A stretch of 64,000 nucleotides of DNA, taken from NCBI RefSeq assembly GCF_018219155.1, contig NZ_CP056123.1, positions 1,435,505 to 1,499,504 on the forward strand, in the 5' to 3' direction. The translations under genes were made by a program, and so were the position numbers. Below are positions 45,762-54,969 of the stretch, in pieces (position 1 is the first letter of the stretch; each line of letters begins with the position of its first letter). The notes below the pieces were generated by a model. The model was not told the origin of the DNA and made no database searches. It was given only the letters and a program-made list of their open reading frames with translations. Origin of the DNA: Moritella sp. 24. GTDB taxonomy: Bacteria > Pseudomonadota > Gammaproteobacteria > Enterobacterales > Moritellaceae.

Positions 45762-46415
45762 GAATATCATCGCACTTGCGAGTAAGTTATACATGATTGC
45801 GCTTGATACAGTGATAAAGAGCAGGCCAGTACATAAATTGATTGCTGGTGCTGCTTTTTTTACACGTTGTTGAATGGCTGGTTTCGATAAGATTAACGCG
45901 ATAAATACAAACCAAATGAGTGATAATACTAGCATGATAACGGTTGCGACCAGCTTAGTCATAAAGCTCACATCGGGCGTGATCATGGCTGAGAATAAGA
46001 TGATGAAAAACACCATACATTTCGGATTTAATAAGTTAGTCCAAAGACCTTGCATGAAGCCTTGTGTTGGCGTCAATTGATTAAGCTTTGACATATTATT
46101 GTCTACTGATACTTTCGCCTTCCAATGTTGTAGCGCGCCTTTTACAGCACCAAACCCCATCCATGCTAAATAACTCGCACCTACCATTTGTACAATGATA
46201 TATAAGGTTTGTGAGCTTTTAATAATTAAACTAACGCCTGTTAAGCTCAAAATGGTATGAATTAAAATTGCGATAGAAATGCCCACGGCAGAGGCGATGG
46301 CTGTATTTCTTGATTCTTGGCTGGCGAGTTTAACCACTAAAGCAAAGTCTGGACCTGGGCTGGCTAATGCAACAGCGTGAATAATAGCGAGAGATAAAAG
46401 CAGTTCAATGTTCAT
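45744..46415 (-). CDS. LysE/RhtB-family amino-acid exporter
   Basis: 223 aa inner-membrane transporter with about six helices. Conserved N-terminal ASPGPDFALVVKLA (the PGP motif), then GASYLAWMGFGAVKGAL and GLWTNLLNPKCMVFFIILFSA, as in RhtB-type exporters. Probably exports an amino acid or homoserine lactone-type compound; substrate not predictable. The last six codons lie within a 21-bp repeat. An AraC regulator gene lies 145 bp upstream on the same strand, a common pairing for LysE-type genes. Confidence 0.9.
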   Translation of the reverse strand: MNIELLLSLAIIHAVALASPGPDFALVVKLASQESRNTAIASAVGISIAILIHTILSLTGVSLIIKSSQTLYIIVQMVGASYLAWMGFGAVKGALQHWKAKVSVDNNMSKLNQLTPTQGFMQGLWTNLLNPKCMVFFIILFSAMITPDVSFMTKLVATVIMLVLSLIWFVFIALILSKPAIQQRVKKAAPAINLCTGLLFITVSSAIMYNLLASAMIFSESTI

Positions 46416-46560
46416 GGGTTAACCTTTAATAATAATTATGTCGCTATATTGCAGGGTAAAAGAGGTTAGCTATAGGAAAAAATTGCAGTATTTATTAATT
46501 TAGCGTTATTTTGGTCGTTAAAGTGCAGTTTTTAAAACTGAAGATCGTTAATCATCGGTA

Positions 46561-47430
46561 TTAAAGCACACGGCGCTGAAAATGAGAGGGGGTAATCAGA
46601 TAAGCACTTTTGAATGCTTTATTAAAATGGCTTTGGTCAAAGAAACCAACTTGATAGGCAACATCAGACAAGTTTCCTCCTTTCATTAAGGCTTTTTTCG
46701 CATACTCTAAACGCACCCTTTTCAAATAAGCGTGCGGTGTCATTCCCATCGATTGCTTGAATTGGCGTAAAAATTGAAACTTGCTGAGGTCAAGGTTTTG
46801 TGCCAATTCATCTAGTTGGAACGCTTGACCGGGTTCATCGTGAAATAACGTTTTAATGTAGTTTAATTGCAGCGCCGATAATTGCTTTGTTGATGTGTGT
46901 TTCTGTGATGGCATGCTGCCATTGTGTGTACCGCTATTTTGTATAAAAAGCTCAGTGATAAATGCCATCATGGCTGTTTCAATGTGCAGTTGTGCATCGG
47001 TTTCTTGATCTGTAGTTAACAGTTTATGCAAATGTAAAAATGCATGAGATAACACGGTGTTGTTGATTAAGGGCGCGTTAAAGAAGGTTTCAGCTTGATT
47101 CATCTCGCGACTAATATCATTCATATAATCAACAGGCAAAGCCATTACATGGGATTGATAGCCACCTAATGTAATATTTTCACCGTTGTGCGCTTCATCT
47201 GGGTTTAGCGTGGAGATAAAACCGGGTGCAAGATGATACTGTTTGCCTTGATGTAGATATTGCTGGCAGCCACTTGTCACAATGCCAATGTGGTAATCAA
47301 GGTGCACATGGCGCTCAAAAGAAAATTTCTCAACCTTTGCTGAACTGAGTTCAATATTCGGCAATGCCGGATTGTGCCAATATTCGATTAGTTCTATTTT
47401 TTTATCATTGGCACTCATCTTAACACTCAT
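46561..47430 (-). CDS. AraC-family transcriptional regulator
   Basis: 289 aa. N-terminal cupin-like sensing domain (HVHLDYHIGIVTSGCQQYLHQGKQYHLAPG) and a C-terminal double helix-turn-helix (about 190-285) with LDLSKFQFLRQFKQSMGMTPHAYLKRVRLEYAKKAL and DVAYQVGFFDQSHFNKAFKSAYLITPSHFQ, the canonical AraC signature. The next gene encodes a LysE-type exporter, which is probably its target. Start choice between ATG 47430 and an ATG 12 nt downstream is open. Confidence 0.9.
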   Translation of the reverse strand: MSVKMSANDKKIELIEYWHNPALPNIELSSAKVEKFSFERHVHLDYHIGIVTSGCQQYLHQGKQYHLAPGFISTLNPDEAHNGENITLGGYQSHVMALPVDYMNDISREMNQAETFFNAPLINNTVLSHAFLHLHKLLTTDQETDAQLHIETAMMAFITELFIQNSGTHNGSMPSQKHTSTKQLSALQLNYIKTLFHDEPGQAFQLDELAQNLDLSKFQFLRQFKQSMGMTPHAYLKRVRLEYAKKALMKGGNLSDVAYQVGFFDQSHFNKAFKSAYLITPSHFQRRVL

Positions 47431-47542
47431 ATTATGTAAGGTATACGGTCTTTAATTCGTATGGGCTATACCATTTGCCGTGTATCTTAACAGTTAGTGG
47501 CTAGTTGATTATAGTAAATAATTGCACGACCTCTCGACGTCA

Positions 47543-48889
47543 TTATCTAAACAGTATTGGTTTTTCTATATCTTTAAAATAGGGTAAGTTGGGAAATAGA
47601 TCGTTGATTGAATCGGTAGGGTAGCCAAACCACTTAGCCAATTCAGCATTGACTTGATCTGCTGCTATTTCTGGAATCAAGCGTCCTTTGTTATGATCAT
47701 ATTCACTGTTTGGGGCAAGATCAGGCCATCGACCAATCGCTAAGTCATCTTGATTTATCCCTTTTACAGCGCCACCCATAATCAGTTGATGTCCAGCCCA
47801 GCCATGATCTGTCCCTGAGTTATTTGCCATGATGCGTCGACCAAAATCAGACATGGTAAACGTCGTTACTTGTTCGGCAATGCCTTCTTGCTCTAATTCC
47901 TGCTGGAATGCAGCCATGGCTTCAGCTACGTGTGTTAATAGCGCATCATGATCGACGAGTTGATTGTTATGTGTATCAAAACCACCAATACCAACCATAA
48001 AAATTTGATGGGTTTGATCAAGTTGATCACGAGCCCGTAATAAACGACCTACCATATTCAACTGACCACCAAGCTTAGAGTCGGGGTAAGCGTATTTGTC
48101 TGCATCAACGGTTGATAAAATGTCTTTTAGGTTTTCATTTTCCAAATAGCGGCTACGCATGTGGGGGCCGTAATTATCAGGGTATAAATTGCGATAAGAC
48201 TGATCCCAAAGTGTCGTCATCGACTCAAATGTTTGGGTGTTAATGCCTTTATAATCACCGGGGCCCGATGCCGCCATTTGCATTTGTTCATGGCTGTTAC
48301 TCCGTAACCATTTCTTATCACCATTAATTGAAATTAGTGGTGAATACATGCCTGCCATATTCATCTTATCTACCATTCGACCTGCCCAGCCTTGGCGATC
48401 AGACATATTTAATGCGCCTGATTGCCACATCGTTTGTTGCAGGTTATGCGCCATGAGAAATTCAGGATATAAAGCACTACTTTTATCATGATTAATGAGG
48501 GGTTGAACAAGCTGGCCTGAATTGACAATGACATTGGCATTACCACGTGCAAATATCGGTTTTAGCGCTGACATCGCTGGATGTAAGCCTATTTCAACCG
48601 ATTCATTAAAAGGTCCAGTTTTAGTTTTTAAACCGGTATCAATTAATTGTTTTTGGTCGATAGCAATATTTGGACGAGCTGCTTGGTATTGTGCATACGC
48701 ATTATCCGTGCGTGGAATGATCATGTTGTAAGCGTCATTACCACCGAATAGAAAAATACCGACTAATGCTTTAGGGCCAGTATTATCACTTGTTGGCGAA
48801 GACTCTGTTTCGCTGTTACAGGCACTAAGTGCAGGGGTGGCACTTAGTGCTAAGCTGCCTTTAATAAAATTACGTCTACTTACTTTCAT
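47543..48889 (-). CDS. DUF1501 protein, Tat-exported
   Basis: 448 aa. Twin-arginine signal SRRNFIKGSLALSATPALSAC, with a possible lipobox LSAC at its end. DUF1501 (a sulfatase/alkaline-phosphatase-like fold) blocks: VGIFLFGGNDAYNMIIPR, INHDKSSALYPEFLMAHNLQQTMWQSG, SDFGRRIMANNSGTDHGWAGHQLIMGG. The DHGW/H pattern suggests metal coordination. Starts 5 nt after the DUF1800 gene; the two families nearly always occur together. The shared function is unknown, proposed to be envelope or polymer related. Confidence 0.9.
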   Translation of the reverse strand: MKVSRRNFIKGSLALSATPALSACNSETESSPTSDNTGPKALVGIFLFGGNDAYNMIIPRTDNAYAQYQAARPNIAIDQKQLIDTGLKTKTGPFNESVEIGLHPAMSALKPIFARGNANVIVNSGQLVQPLINHDKSSALYPEFLMAHNLQQTMWQSGALNMSDRQGWAGRMVDKMNMAGMYSPLISINGDKKWLRSNSHEQMQMAASGPGDYKGINTQTFESMTTLWDQSYRNLYPDNYGPHMRSRYLENENLKDILSTVDADKYAYPDSKLGGQLNMVGRLLRARDQLDQTHQIFMVGIGGFDTHNNQLVDHDALLTHVAEAMAAFQQELEQEGIAEQVTTFTMSDFGRRIMANNSGTDHGWAGHQLIMGGAVKGINQDDLAIGRWPDLAPNSEYDHNKGRLIPEIAADQVNAELAKWFGYPTDSINDLFPNLPYFKDIEKPILFR

Positions 48890-48894
48890 ATTGT

Positions 48895-50418
48895 TTACTC
48901 TTGGCAGCGGAATTCAGGGGAACATTGAGCGACAAATAACGTGTCGTGAAGGCGATTTTTGGTTTTCGATGCACTATAACTGAGAAAGATACGGGTTATT
49001 TCTGCGGCTGTCGTTGCTGACATTAAGCCTGAAAAGAGGCGTTGATTGACCACGTTAAGATAGGCATCTACATCATCAATATTATTAATGAATTCACTCT
49101 CATCCCACGTCCACTGCGTTTCCTTTGTATTACGATAAGATAGAATACTGTTCCACATGGCGTTGTTAATTCGGCGCATAATATCGGTATTTAAAATTGC
49201 GAATTCCGGAGCAACAAGTTCGACGTCGGTTATCTCACCATTTGGCGCATAGTCAGGGTCATAAAAATTAAACACACTCGGTGCGCATAATGGGGCTTGA
49301 CCAAAGTTATTACGCGTTCCTATCCAATCATACCAACGGGCAGGGTGGTTACTCTGAATATTTAATGCGCGAGCTAAGTTTGCCATGGCGATTAATGGCT
49401 CTTTAATTTTACCAAAATTCCGTTGACTGCTGCCCAATTGTTGGTGATCTTGCATTGCTACGCCCGCTAATAAATCGTCATCAAGCAGAATGGCTTTGAT
49501 GATAGCTTGCATATCACCGCGAACACCGACGCCATTATCTTTAAACGTATTGGCAACGCGTTGGATATATTCTCGACGTGGGTTGCTGATTGTAAGGCGC
49601 TTAATGAGTAGTGTTGCAATATAGACTGGGGTATTTGAATGTTGGAATAGTACCTCAACCGCTTGGTCTACGTCTTGCGCTGCTGTTTGTCCCGCAGGGA
49701 AGGTATGCCCTAATACTTGCTTTTCATCAGTATCGTGCTGCTTTTCGTCGGCATACATAGATTGGTGGTAATCTTGTATTTTCCAACCCGTTAACACACG
49801 GGCAAGTTCTTCAATGTCCGTCTGGGTGTAATTAGGAATACGATCCCCGTTGCCATCAGTCGCAATTATCCCATCATCTGTAAGTTGCCATAAACCAAGG
49901 CTAAATAACTGCATGACTTCACGGGCATAGTTTTCATCAGGAAATGTATTTTTCGTAGGATTGGCTTTACGACTACCTGATAGAGTTAAAAATTTCCCCA
50001 TCGCAGGACTAAGCGTAACGGCTTTGAGTAGGTCTTTAAAGTTACCAAAAGCGTGGGTAAGTAACAGGTCATAGTATTCAGCCAGCCCCTCAGAATTAGG
50101 ACCGCCATTTTTGGATACTACCACTATTTGGCTTAAGGCGAACGCAAGGCGTTGGCGTAGTGTATCTTGACTATTCATGGTGAAATACCACCAAGCACTC
50201 ATGCGGGGATTCTCGTTATAGGCATCCCCTGTAGCATCTGCAAATTCACGCATTTTAGTTAAGTGACTTTTTACTGGATACGCAAACTGTGCCGTAAACC
50301 AATCAGTAATATTAAGATTAACGAGATCGTTAATATCATTGCCTTTCACACCAAATGTTGCACGAGATAAAAAACGTGCTGCTTGTTCGTGAGAGAGTTG
50401 AGTGGTGCTTAGAGACAT
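48895..50418 (-). CDS. DUF1800 protein
   Basis: 507 aa. Family blocks: EQAARFLSRATFGVKGNDINDL, NPRMSAWWYFTMNSQDTLRQRLAFALSQIVVVSK, PDENYAREVMQLFSLGLWQLTDDG, GHTFPAGQ and LCAPSVFNFYDPDY. No signal peptide, in contrast to its Tat-exported partner, so it may be carried out with it or act in the cytosol; this is inference. First of the DUF1800-DUF1501 pair, 5-bp gap. Function unknown. Confidence 0.9.
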   Translation of the reverse strand: MSLSTTQLSHEQAARFLSRATFGVKGNDINDLVNLNITDWFTAQFAYPVKSHLTKMREFADATGDAYNENPRMSAWWYFTMNSQDTLRQRLAFALSQIVVVSKNGGPNSEGLAEYYDLLLTHAFGNFKDLLKAVTLSPAMGKFLTLSGSRKANPTKNTFPDENYAREVMQLFSLGLWQLTDDGIIATDGNGDRIPNYTQTDIEELARVLTGWKIQDYHQSMYADEKQHDTDEKQVLGHTFPAGQTAAQDVDQAVEVLFQHSNTPVYIATLLIKRLTISNPRREYIQRVANTFKDNGVGVRGDMQAIIKAILLDDDLLAGVAMQDHQQLGSSQRNFGKIKEPLIAMANLARALNIQSNHPARWYDWIGTRNNFGQAPLCAPSVFNFYDPDYAPNGEITDVELVAPEFAILNTDIMRRINNAMWNSILSYRNTKETQWTWDESEFINNIDDVDAYLNVVNQRLFSGLMSATTAAEITRIFLSYSASKTKNRLHDTLFVAQCSPEFRCQE

Positions 50419-50830
50419 AAGTGGCTACCTGAGGAACAGTGGAACATACTAAAAAGTATAAGGAAATGATAAAAGCTACACAAGCATGTTAACAGCGAAC
50501 GTAGGAGGTAATAATAAATAATGGTATAAATCTTATTTTTGTCTACGCCAGGTTAGTTCGTATTTAAGCATGAATGTAACTTTTTATAATGATTGTTTTA
50601 TTATGATGCCATTATTTGACTGTTATTTCATAGCCATATATGTCTTTATACCCACAAAGATGTAAATTTGATGTGACCTATGTTGTATTATGGTTAACAA
50701 TACTTTACATCGATATGAAGCCTATGTATTGTCCCTAACACTGATTTTAAGATCATAAGTAGTTAAGAAATCCGCATTTGAGTTAAAAACCAGTCAAATA
50801 CACTGCATTCCACATATCAAGGATTAATAC
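50419..50830. other. Divergent promoter region, DUF1800 / permease
   Basis: 412 bp, AT-rich, without a gene. Holds promoters for both directions. AAGGA at about 50819 is the ribosome binding site of the permease. No operator could be identified with confidence. Confidence 0.4.
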
Positions 50831-52093
50831 GTGTTAAATATTAAAAATAGTCAATCTCATTCTCAATCAAATTCAGCTTCTCGCAGCTGGAATGCCCATG
50901 ATACAAAGTGGACACTTAGTTTATTCGGCACTGCTGTAGGGGCAGGCATATTATTTTTACCTATCAATATTGGTGCTGGTGGATTTTGGCCACTTATCAT
51001 TATGGCCCTGCTTGCTGGACCTATGACGTTCTTGGCACATCGAGGCTTGTCTCGATTTGTACTTTCCTCGAATAACCCTGATGCTGATTTCACCGATGTT
51101 GTTGAAGAGCACTTTGGTTCTAATGCGGGTCGCATTATCTCTGTTCTTTATTTCTTATCGATTTATCCAATCTTACTTATTTACGGTGTAGGACTGACTA
51201 ATACAGTCGATAGCTTTATCGTTAATCAGCTCGATCTCGCATCTCCTTCACGCGTATTATTATCTGGTGTATTGGTTGCAGGCATGGTTGGTGTGATGAT
51301 GGGTGGCGAAAAATTAGTGCTCAGAGCATTTGGAGTTATTGTTTATCCATTGGTGTTGATTCTTGCTGGACTGTCAATTTACATGATACAAGATTGGCAA
51401 GTGCCTGATATATCCGTAGCTACGGACATGGCTGAGTTCTCTCGTACATTATGGTTAGCTGTACCTGTTACCGTATTTGCGTTTAGCCATGCTGCTGCTA
51501 TTTCAAGTTTCACCACAGCGCAAAAGCGTCATTACGGTAAAGAAGCTAGTGCTAAATCAGAGCAAATCCTGAAGTATACGTCAATCATGCTTATTTCATT
51601 TGTTATTTTCTTTGTATTTTCTTGTGTATTTAGTTTAACGCCAGCGCAGTTGTTGGAAGCTAAAATACAAAACATATCTGTTTTATCGTACTTAGCAAAT
51701 GCGAAAGATAATGCCTTAATTGCTTCTTTAGGTCCTTTAATTGCTTTCATTGCTATTACATCTTCATTTTTTGGTCACTTCTTAGGTGCTCGAGAAGGTC
51801 TAAATGGTCTGATACGTAAACAAGTCAATATGAAACCTGCGGCTATTAACAAGCTGACTATTTTTATATTATTTACCAGTATCTGGGCTGTTTCGGTAAT
51901 GAACCCAAGCATTTTAAATATGATGGAAATGTTCTCGGGGCCAGTTATTGCAATGATTTTGTTTGTGATGCCAATGTACGCGGTGCATAAAGTCGAAGCA
52001 TTAGCTCAATATCGTGGTGCGTTAAGTAATATTTTCGTCACTATCATGGGATTGATAGCTATCTCTGCACTGCTATTTAGCGTGTTTTTATAA
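50831..52093 (+). CDS. HAAAP/SdaC-family amino-acid permease
   Basis: 420 aa from a GTG start with AAGGA 8 nt upstream. About 11 membrane helices. Begins WTLSLFGTAVGAGILFLPINIGAGGFWPL, the unwound first helix (GTAVGAGILFLP) of hydroxy/aromatic amino-acid permeases, and includes VTVFAFSHAAAISSF (helix 6, substrate site). Most similar in plan to serine:proton symporters (SdaC/YhaO group). Substrate probably serine or threonine; this is inference. Own terminator downstream. Confidence 0.88.
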   Translation: MLNIKNSQSHSQSNSASRSWNAHDTKWTLSLFGTAVGAGILFLPINIGAGGFWPLIIMALLAGPMTFLAHRGLSRFVLSSNNPDADFTDVVEEHFGSNAGRIISVLYFLSIYPILLIYGVGLTNTVDSFIVNQLDLASPSRVLLSGVLVAGMVGVMMGGEKLVLRAFGVIVYPLVLILAGLSIYMIQDWQVPDISVATDMAEFSRTLWLAVPVTVFAFSHAAAISSFTTAQKRHYGKEASAKSEQILKYTSIMLISFVIFFVFSCVFSLTPAQLLEAKIQNISVLSYLANAKDNALIASLGPLIAFIAITSSFFGHFLGAREGLNGLIRKQVNMKPAAINKLTIFILFTSIWAVSVMNPSILNMMEMFSGPVIAMILFVMPMYAVHKVEALAQYRGALSNIFVTIMGLIAISALLFSVFL

Positions 52094-52136
52094 AGGGAGC
52101 TGTATATAAAATAAGGAATGTTTAGTTTCTTGAAAC

Positions 52137-52190
52137 AGGACTCAACTGCATGCGTTTATATCGCACATACAGTTGAGTCCTAATTTGTAT
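52137..52190. terminator. Bidirectional terminator between the permease and queC
   Basis: A 12-bp perfect stem (AGGACTCAACTG / CAGTTGAGTCCT) with a 21-nt loop, flanked by TAATTTGTATTTT on the right and TTTCAAGAAAC (minus sense) on the left, lies between convergent genes. Confidence 0.7.
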
Positions 52191-52211
52191 TTTAAATAGG
52201 TGACACCGATA

Positions 52212-52940
52212 TTATGACGTCGTTTTAAAACCCGCTAGTCGAGGTAGCTTTTCTTTTAACGCAGTAATGTGCAGTGTTTTGTTAGTGAGGTAATCGTTTA
52301 GCCCGTTGTTACGTAATAGACATGCTGGGCAGTCGCCACAACCTGTACCCACAACGCCGTTATAACAAGTCAGTGATTGGTGTGTCACAAAATCAAGTTC
52401 ATCATGCAAGTCTGCAAGTGCCCATGTTTCCGCTTTATTTAACCACATTAACGGTGTTTCAAATTTGAAGTCTTTCGCCATACCTAAGTTGCAGGCGTGG
52501 TTAATTGATTTTATAAATTCATCACGGCAATCAGGGTAACCAGAGAAATCTGTTTCGCATACACCTGTTATTACTGTGTTTGCACCAACTTGATAAGCAT
52601 AGATGCTAGCAAGAGTCATGAATAAGATATTACGACCAGGTACGAACGAATTCGGTAAACCATTGTCCATTAACTCGTGAGAAACGGCGATATCGTCACG
52701 TGTTAGTGAGCTAATAGCCAATTCACTGAGCAGATCAACATTAATGATTTTATGATTTTTAACACCGAAATAAGCGGCTGTTTTTTTCGCTACATCTATT
52801 TCTTGGCTGTGACGTTGACCATAATCAAAGGTAATACAATCAACGCTATCATAACGTTGTAATGCATCAACTAAACACGTAGTACTATCTTGTCCACCGC
52901 TAAAAACCAAAACGGCTTTGTTTGTCGTCTGCTGTGACAT
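52212..52940 (-). CDS. queC: 7-cyano-7-deazaguanine synthase QueC
   Basis: 242 aa. Converts 7-carboxy-7-deazaguanine to preQ0 in queuosine synthesis, using ATP and ammonia. PP-loop FSGGQDSTT at residues 13-21, VPGRNILFM in the middle, and the zinc-binding CxGxGxCGxCxxC region ([19 protein letters not shown]) near 190-212. Length matches the family. Monocistronic and leftward, ending at a shared terminator. Confidence 0.97.
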   Translation of the reverse strand: MSQQTTNKAVLVFSGGQDSTTCLVDALQRYDSVDCITFDYGQRHSQEIDVAKKTAAYFGVKNHKIINVDLLSELAISSLTRDDIAVSHELMDNGLPNSFVPGRNILFMTLASIYAYQVGANTVITGVCETDFSGYPDCRDEFIKSINHACNLGMAKDFKFETPLMWLNKAETWALADLHDELDFVTHQSLTCYNGVVGTGCGDCPACLLRNNGLNDYLTNKTLHITALKEKLPRLAGFKTTS

Positions 52941-53160
52941 CTCTTATCCTTTATCTATCTTAGTAAAGCTTTAATGAGGCGATAATAGCACAGCTGGATG
53001 TTAACTAGGGTAAATCGGTTGTTAAAATAGCTTAAACAATTACCGCGCAGTGGTTAAAAAACAACGGTGTAATAGCAACTATGCAGGATGGTTTTGTTTC
53101 GGTAGAATGTATCTACTGCTGTATAAAAATATAGTTATATAGCGCTCAATTTTATGTATA

Positions 53161-53186
53161 AGTCGGCTTTTGCTGACTTTTTGTTT
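53161..53186 (+). terminator. Orphan terminator-like hairpin ahead of the Sel1-repeat gene
   Basis: AGTCGGC pairs with GCTGACT (one G-U) over a TTTT loop, followed by TTTTTGTTTTT. No rightward gene ends upstream (the permease has its own terminator about 970 bp away), so it sits in the leader of the Sel1-repeat gene and may be an attenuator or end a small RNA. Confidence 0.6.
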
Positions 53187-53204
53187 TTATTGGTAAGTAC
53201 AAAC

Positions 53205-53822
53205 ATGTCAGATAATATTGAAAACGGGCAAGTAGAGCGACAAGATCCTCGCTTACAAATTATTTCAGAAGCAGAGCAAGGAAGTCCTTTTTCTCAGTTG
53301 GCTGCCGCGGATATGTTTTATGCGCGAGGCGATTATGATGATGCATTTTACTGGTATAGCATTGCAGTTCGCACATTTACCAGTAATCCAAATGCGTATT
53401 CAGCTGAAGTGATAAAATATGAAGTGTCAGCTGCAGAGTGTAATCTTGCAAGCATGTTTTTTAATGGTTTAGGTACTGACTCAGATAAAAAACAAGCATT
53501 TAAGCTCTATGCAGAAGCTGCGCGTAAGCGTCATATCGAAGCACAAGTACAACTTGGTATGATGTATGTTTATGCCGAAGGTATTCAGCAGCATTATGGT
53601 TTAGGTTATGCGTGGTTATACGCAGCAGAGCTCAATGGCGAAAGTCGTAAAGATGTGAAAAAAGTGCTAAAAATGATCGAAGGTAAAATGGATCGTAAAG
53701 CGCTCGATAACGCCAGAAAACTCTCGGAACAATGGGTCGACGAAGCTATTTTAGAAAAACTCGCACAACGTAAGAAAACCCGCTTTGCTTTTATCAGCAG
53801 TTGGTTTAAAAAGTCAGCCTAA
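53205..53822 (+). CDS. Sel1-like (TPR-type) repeat protein
   Basis: 205 aa from ATG 53205 (MSDNIENGQ). An in-frame ATG at 53154 would run the frame through a terminator hairpin, so it is less likely. Sel1-like repeats at about 25-60 and 80-145: AAADMFYARGDYDDAFYWYSIA, LASMFFNGLGTDSDKKQAFKLYAEAARKRHIEAQVQLGMMYVYAEGIQQ. A charged helical C-terminus (about 150-205). These repeats mediate protein-protein contacts; the partner is unknown. No signal peptide. Cotranscription with the DUF4250 gene 73 bp downstream is plausible. Confidence 0.85.
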   Translation: MSDNIENGQVERQDPRLQIISEAEQGSPFSQLAAADMFYARGDYDDAFYWYSIAVRTFTSNPNAYSAEVIKYEVSAAECNLASMFFNGLGTDSDKKQAFKLYAEAARKRHIEAQVQLGMMYVYAEGIQQHYGLGYAWLYAAELNGESRKDVKKVLKMIEGKMDRKALDNARKLSEQWVDEAILEKLAQRKKTRFAFISSWFKKSA

Positions 53823-53895
53823 ACGTTTTTAGCTGTTAAAATTACTTAAGTCTTCTAAACTTAACATACCAATATTTAGATGATAGGTAAGTAAG

Positions 53896-54090
53896 ATGGA
53901 CTTAAGTAATTTTGAACAAATGGATACCGCGATCCTACTCGGTATTGTGAACGAAAAACTTCGCCTTGAATGTTCGGATCTACATGATCTGTCTGCCACC
54001 TATGACATGCCCAGTGAAGCCCTCGCAAATAAATTAGACACACTTGGTTATCATTACGACACAAAAACTAATCAGTTTAAAAGTTTTTAG
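53896..54090 (+). CDS. DUF4250 small protein
   Basis: 64 aa, ATG with AGGTAAG upstream. Matches the DUF4250 pattern: MDxxNFxxMDxxILLxIVNxKLRxECxxLxxLxxxYD, followed by LANKLDTLGYHYDTKTNQFKSF. Soluble, helical, function unknown. Family members are about 55-65 residues, so it is complete. Confidence 0.85.
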   Translation: MDLSNFEQMDTAILLGIVNEKLRLECSDLHDLSATYDMPSEALANKLDTLGYHYDTKTNQFKSF

Positions 54091-54822
54091 TCTCGATACG
54101 ATTGTTAGGTTTTACTATTCTTAGCACACTTCTCATTATGGAGTGAGTATTTACTTGTGTTTCTTTATATCACCAACAGGAGTTTGAGCATGTGGAAAAT
54201 TATGTAAGGTTTGATATTTTTATATGCAGATTATTATTCTGCTTTAAGTTTATATAAAGAAACAAAAAAGTTCAACAAATCAGATTCACACTCACTTTAT
54301 TTCCCTTTTAAATAATCCTATATAGATCCAACTAAATCTTATATTTTAGTTAATTACTCTGAATTGTAAATTCTAACCTTGTTAATATCTGTAATTTAAA
54401 TGTACTAGCTCTGCTTTATAGTCCTAGGCTTTCACGTTGCATAAAAGAAAACCTGTACAATACTGTGAAGTGAAGCATGTTTATTTTAGGTTTTTTATTA
54501 TTTTAACCAGTAGGGTTGAGCAGATTATTAAGCTGAATTGTCTTAATAATTAATCTAAATAGGTACTTATAGAACATGACTTCGGATCGCACTTTTATGT
54601 AACTATGGATAAAGGAGCAAAACAGTAAATGGATTTCCCCGTAATTACCCCAATGTTACCTCGTTAATTTAGCACTATTCTAAATAATTTTAATTATCGA
54701 TCTGGCTATATCGGTTTGTTTATTGCCTCGGATGATCTAATTACATTTTTGCTCTGGCTTTTAAACTCGATATCGATGATTGATGGAAAGTATTAGCTCA
54801 CTTCCAAGTAAGTTTGCTGTAA
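54091..54822. other. Long region before the polysaccharide cluster
   Basis: About 730 bp with no intact gene. It should contain the cluster promoter. I looked for the ops/JUMPstart core GCGGTAGC typical of RfaH-controlled clusters and did not see it. A short frame with a strong ribosome binding site (AAAGGAGC, then ATG at 54629, 12 codons) is too short to call. A 34-codon stretch near 54690-54795 (NYRSGYIGLFIASDDLITFL and onward) looks protein-like and may be further gene debris. Confidence 0.4.
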
Positions 54823-54969
54823 ATGTACAATTGCTTAGTTATGAAAACTGATATAGCAGTCTTATTGCTTGATCACACAGAATTTAAAGATCTTGATCAT
54901 TCTATTGATGGGATAGCTTTAATGTATACAAAGGGTGTTGGGAAAAATTATGAATATAAATATAGTTGA
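54823..54969 (+). pseudogene. C-terminal remnant of a WecC-type UDP-sugar dehydrogenase
   Basis: A frame of 48 codons reads through KTDIAVLLLDHTEFKDLDHS and LMYTKGVGK. This corresponds to the C-terminal UDP-binding domain end of UDP-ManNAc dehydrogenases (ADVLVxLVDHxxFK...DTKGVWR), with Trp replaced by Gly. It has no N-terminal three-quarters, and its end overlaps the start of the intact dehydrogenase gene at 54950 in another frame. It appears to be debris from an earlier surface-sugar gene at this site. Confidence 0.45.

Noticed and set aside
53154-53204. Upstream start for the Sel1-repeat protein (MYKSAFADFLFLL...)
   Set aside because: It would place a terminator hairpin inside the coding sequence. 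ATG 53205 gives a normal N-terminus.
54629-54667. 12-codon frame MDFPVITPMLPR behind a strong AAAGGAGC site
   Set aside because: Could be a leader peptide or remnant, but there is no hairpin or attenuator logic to support it.
54091-54934. ops/JUMPstart element before the polysaccharide cluster
   Set aside because: The GCGGTAGC core was searched for by eye and not found.
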